Shown here: one piece after another, positions 6,643-7,934 of the stretch
Numbering within the stretch: position 1 is the first letter of the stretch
How the letters are laid out: the number at the start of each line of letters is the position of its first letter
DNA from: Acidobacteriota bacterium
GTDB taxonomy: Bacteria > Actinomycetota > Actinomycetes > Actinomycetales > Micrococcaceae
DNA: 7,934 bases
Assembly: GCA_019352125.1 (NCBI GenBank)
Contig: JABBNV010000122.1
Location: 1 to 7,934 of the forward strand
Direction of reading: 5' to 3'
The notes under the pieces: model-generated
Databases searched by the model: none
What the model was told of the DNA's origin: nothing
What the model saw: the letters and a program-made list of their open reading frames with translations, nothing else
Translations under genes and position numbers: made by a program

Positions 6643-7439
6643 GGCTTGCGGCCGGTAGCTATCAGCGTGTCCGAGTTCATGGCCACGCGGGATCCTACGG
6701 ACCTGATGAACTTCTTTCTCACGCGCGAAATGGCCTCCGGGTCCCGCGGCAGCAGTGTCCGCCAGCCGCTACCCATCACCAAAGTCCACGCCATCGAATC
6801 GTCCACCACCAGGGTGCGCGGCTCCGAGCGCACGCTCACGTCCACCAACCCCCGCGCACGGAGCCAAGTCTCGAGTTTTTCAGCGCTATCTACGGCTGCC
6901 ATGTTCAGGTTGGGCAATGGCTGCACGCCGGCAAGTCGCGGCCGCTCAGTGGTGGCAGCTTCTAGAATTCGCTCAGCAAACGGTTCCAGGGCACCATGCT
7001 GCCATGTACTGGTGGCAAAGGTGCCACCCGGGGCAAGCAGCGATACGAGGTGTTCCACGCCCGCCGTCATCTGATCAAAAAAGAACATGCTGTAGGAACA
7101 CAACACCGCGTCAAAGGGGCGGTAACTCTCCCATGTGGTCACGTCCGCTTCGGTGAACGTGATGTTCAACCGGCGTTCCTGGGCCGCTCTGGCCGCTGCT
7201 AGGCGGAGCAAGCCGGTGGAGAGATCCACCGCATCGACGCAGCCCTCGCTCCCCACTGCATCTGCGGCGGGGAAGGTAGCCGCACCGCTGCCGGAGCATG
7301 CGTCCAGAACAAATTGGCCGGGTTTGAGGGCCGCGGCTTCTACCACGCTCTGTGCTACCGGACCCCAGAGGTTATCGCTCCATGCCTCAAATTCGAGGGC
7401 ACCGTCGGTGAAGGCTAGACCAGGATCGCGGGTAGACAT
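6639..7439 (-). CDS. Class I SAM-dependent methyltransferase, paralogue B
   Basis: 266 residues from the ATG at 7439-7437. Motif I is VLDACSGSG (44-52), again with Cys for the first Gly. Asp72 in VDAVDLSTGLL is the ribose acid, EADV (97-100) is the adenine loop, FDAVLCSYSMFFFDQM (109-124) is motif IV, and LAPGGTFATSTW (135-146) follows. It shares with paralogue A the opening W-x-x-x-LW-x-P-x-AQ-x-VV, the FFF motif, and the ending LIATG. An in-frame TTG at 7451 would add four residues. ATG is preferred because it gives the same N-terminal length as paralogue A and lies 12 nt after the purine run GAAAG (7456-7452), which abuts the TTG. It lies 15 bp after trmL on the same strand, so the three form a likely operon. 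The substrate is unknown. Confidence 0.88.
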   Translation of the reverse strand: MSTRDPGLAFTDGALEFEAWSDNLWGPVAQSVVEAAALKPGQFVLDACSGSGAATFPAADAVGSEGCVDAVDLSTGLLRLAAARAAQERRLNITFTEADVTTWESYRPFDAVLCSYSMFFFDQMTAGVEHLVSLLAPGGTFATSTWQHGALEPFAERILEAATTERPRLAGVQPLPNLNMAAVDSAEKLETWLRARGLVDVSVRSEPRTLVVDDSMAWTLVMGSGWRTLLPRDPEAISRVRKKFIRSVGSRVAMNSDTLIATGRKP

Positions 7440-7454
7440 AGGTAGTGACAACTT

Positions 7455-7934
7455 TCAGGGAGTTGAGGTGGTGTCGGGAGCCAACTGGGCACCGGCAAAA
7501 TTGTTTTGACGCCAAGCCTCGTAGACGGCGATCGAGGCAGAATTGGCCAAGTTGAGAGAGCGCAGACTGGGCAGCATCGGTAGCCGAACACGAGCCGTCA
7601 CATGGCTGTCTGTTTTCAGCGACGCTGGCAAGCCAACTGATTCGGGCCCAAAGAGAAGAACATCCCCGCTGCGGTAGGCAATATCCGTGTGGTTCTTGTC
7701 GCCGTCAGAGGTGAATGCGTACACACGTTCAGGTTTCAGTGCAGCCCAAGCATCGTCCAGGGAATCGTGCACGTGCAGGACGGCTAGATCATGGTAATCA
7801 AGCCCAGCCCGGCGCAACTTGGAATCCTCCAACGAGAAGCCGAGGGGCTTCACCAGGTGCAGTTCTGCTCCCGTGATGGCAGCCAACCGAATGGCGTTGC
7901 CGGTATTGCCGGGGATTTCGGGCGTATAAAAGAG
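7455..7934 (-). CDS. trmL: tRNA (cytidine(34)-2'-O)-methyltransferase TrmL (N-terminus off the right edge)
   Basis: 159 residues are visible and the frame is open at base 7934; by comparison with E. coli TrmL about four residues are missing. It is a SPOUT (SpoU) methyltransferase that uses SAM to methylate the 2'-OH of the wobble nucleotide of certain tRNA-Leu species. Family landmarks by visible residue are PEIPGNTGNAIRLA (5-18, motif 1 Asn/Arg), KPLGF...LRRAGLDYHD (29-49), LLFGPESVGLP (93-103, motif 2) and LPMLPSLRSLNLANSASIAVYEAW (118-141, motif 3 and knot). A TTG at 7886 is an internal Leu codon, not the start, because the conserved motif 1 lies upstream of it. The C-terminal tail after EAWRQ is short, as in other TrmL proteins. 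The gene is followed on the same strand by the two methyltransferase paralogues. Its promoter lies outside the window. Confidence 0.95.
   Translation of the reverse strand, partial: LFYTPEIPGNTGNAIRLAAITGAELHLVKPLGFSLEDSKLRRAGLDYHDLAVLHVHDSLDDAWAALKPERVYAFTSDGDKNHTDIAYRSGDVLLFGPESVGLPASLKTDSHVTARVRLPMLPSLRSLNLANSASIAVYEAWRQNNFAGAQLAPDTTSTP

Noticed and set aside
7440..7451. TTG at 7451 as the start of methyltransferase paralogue B
   Set aside because: The purine run GAAAG abuts the TTG with no spacer, and the ATG at 7439 gives an N-terminus that matches the paralogue in length.
7455..7886. TTG at 7886 as the start of trmL
   Set aside because: The conserved motif 1 (PEIPGNTGNAIRLA) is encoded upstream of it in the same frame up to the window edge, so the TTG is an internal Leu codon.

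Overview
The window looks like chromosomal DNA of a high-GC Gram-positive actinobacterium, most likely of the Micrococcaceae (Arthrobacter and relatives). This rests on codon use rich in G/C third positions, GTG and TTG codons at gene starts, a single-TM HtrA resembling mycobacterial PepD, a TPM-domain protein of the actinobacterial coiled-coil type, and an etfB-etfA pair of actinobacterial type. The taxonomic placement comes from recalled family resemblance, not from a search. I see no RNA gene, insertion sequence, CRISPR array, phage gene or integration site.

Left part (1-3798): two divergent envelope genes share a 339-bp intergenic region. On the minus strand is a secreted or membrane-anchored TPM-domain protein with a very long coiled-coil tail; its C-terminus runs off the left edge. 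On the plus strand is an HtrA/PepD-type serine protease with a Gln/Pro-rich N-terminal tail, one membrane segment, a complete His-Asp-Ser triad and a PDZ domain. A strong hairpin at 3833-3874 closes the htrA unit. The pair suggests an extracytoplasmic stress or quality-control function.

Middle part (3997-5825): etfB and etfA lie 20 bp apart on the plus strand. They encode the two subunits of an electron transfer flavoprotein, which collects electrons from acyl-CoA and other flavin dehydrogenases and passes them to the respiratory chain. EtfA has Gln where the family signature usually has His next to the flavin.

Right part (5845-7934, all minus strand): trmL (5' end cut by the window edge) is followed by two tandem paralogous class I SAM-dependent methyltransferases that overlap by the four bases GTGA. 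The three genes look like one operon, read towards etfA and ending 19 bp from the etfA stop codon. The substrate of the two paralogues is unknown.

Most of the window is ordinary housekeeping DNA. The points most worth a second look are the TPM/HtrA pair, the tandem methyltransferases behind trmL, and the His-to-Gln change in EtfA. I do not see a clearly new multi-gene system here.
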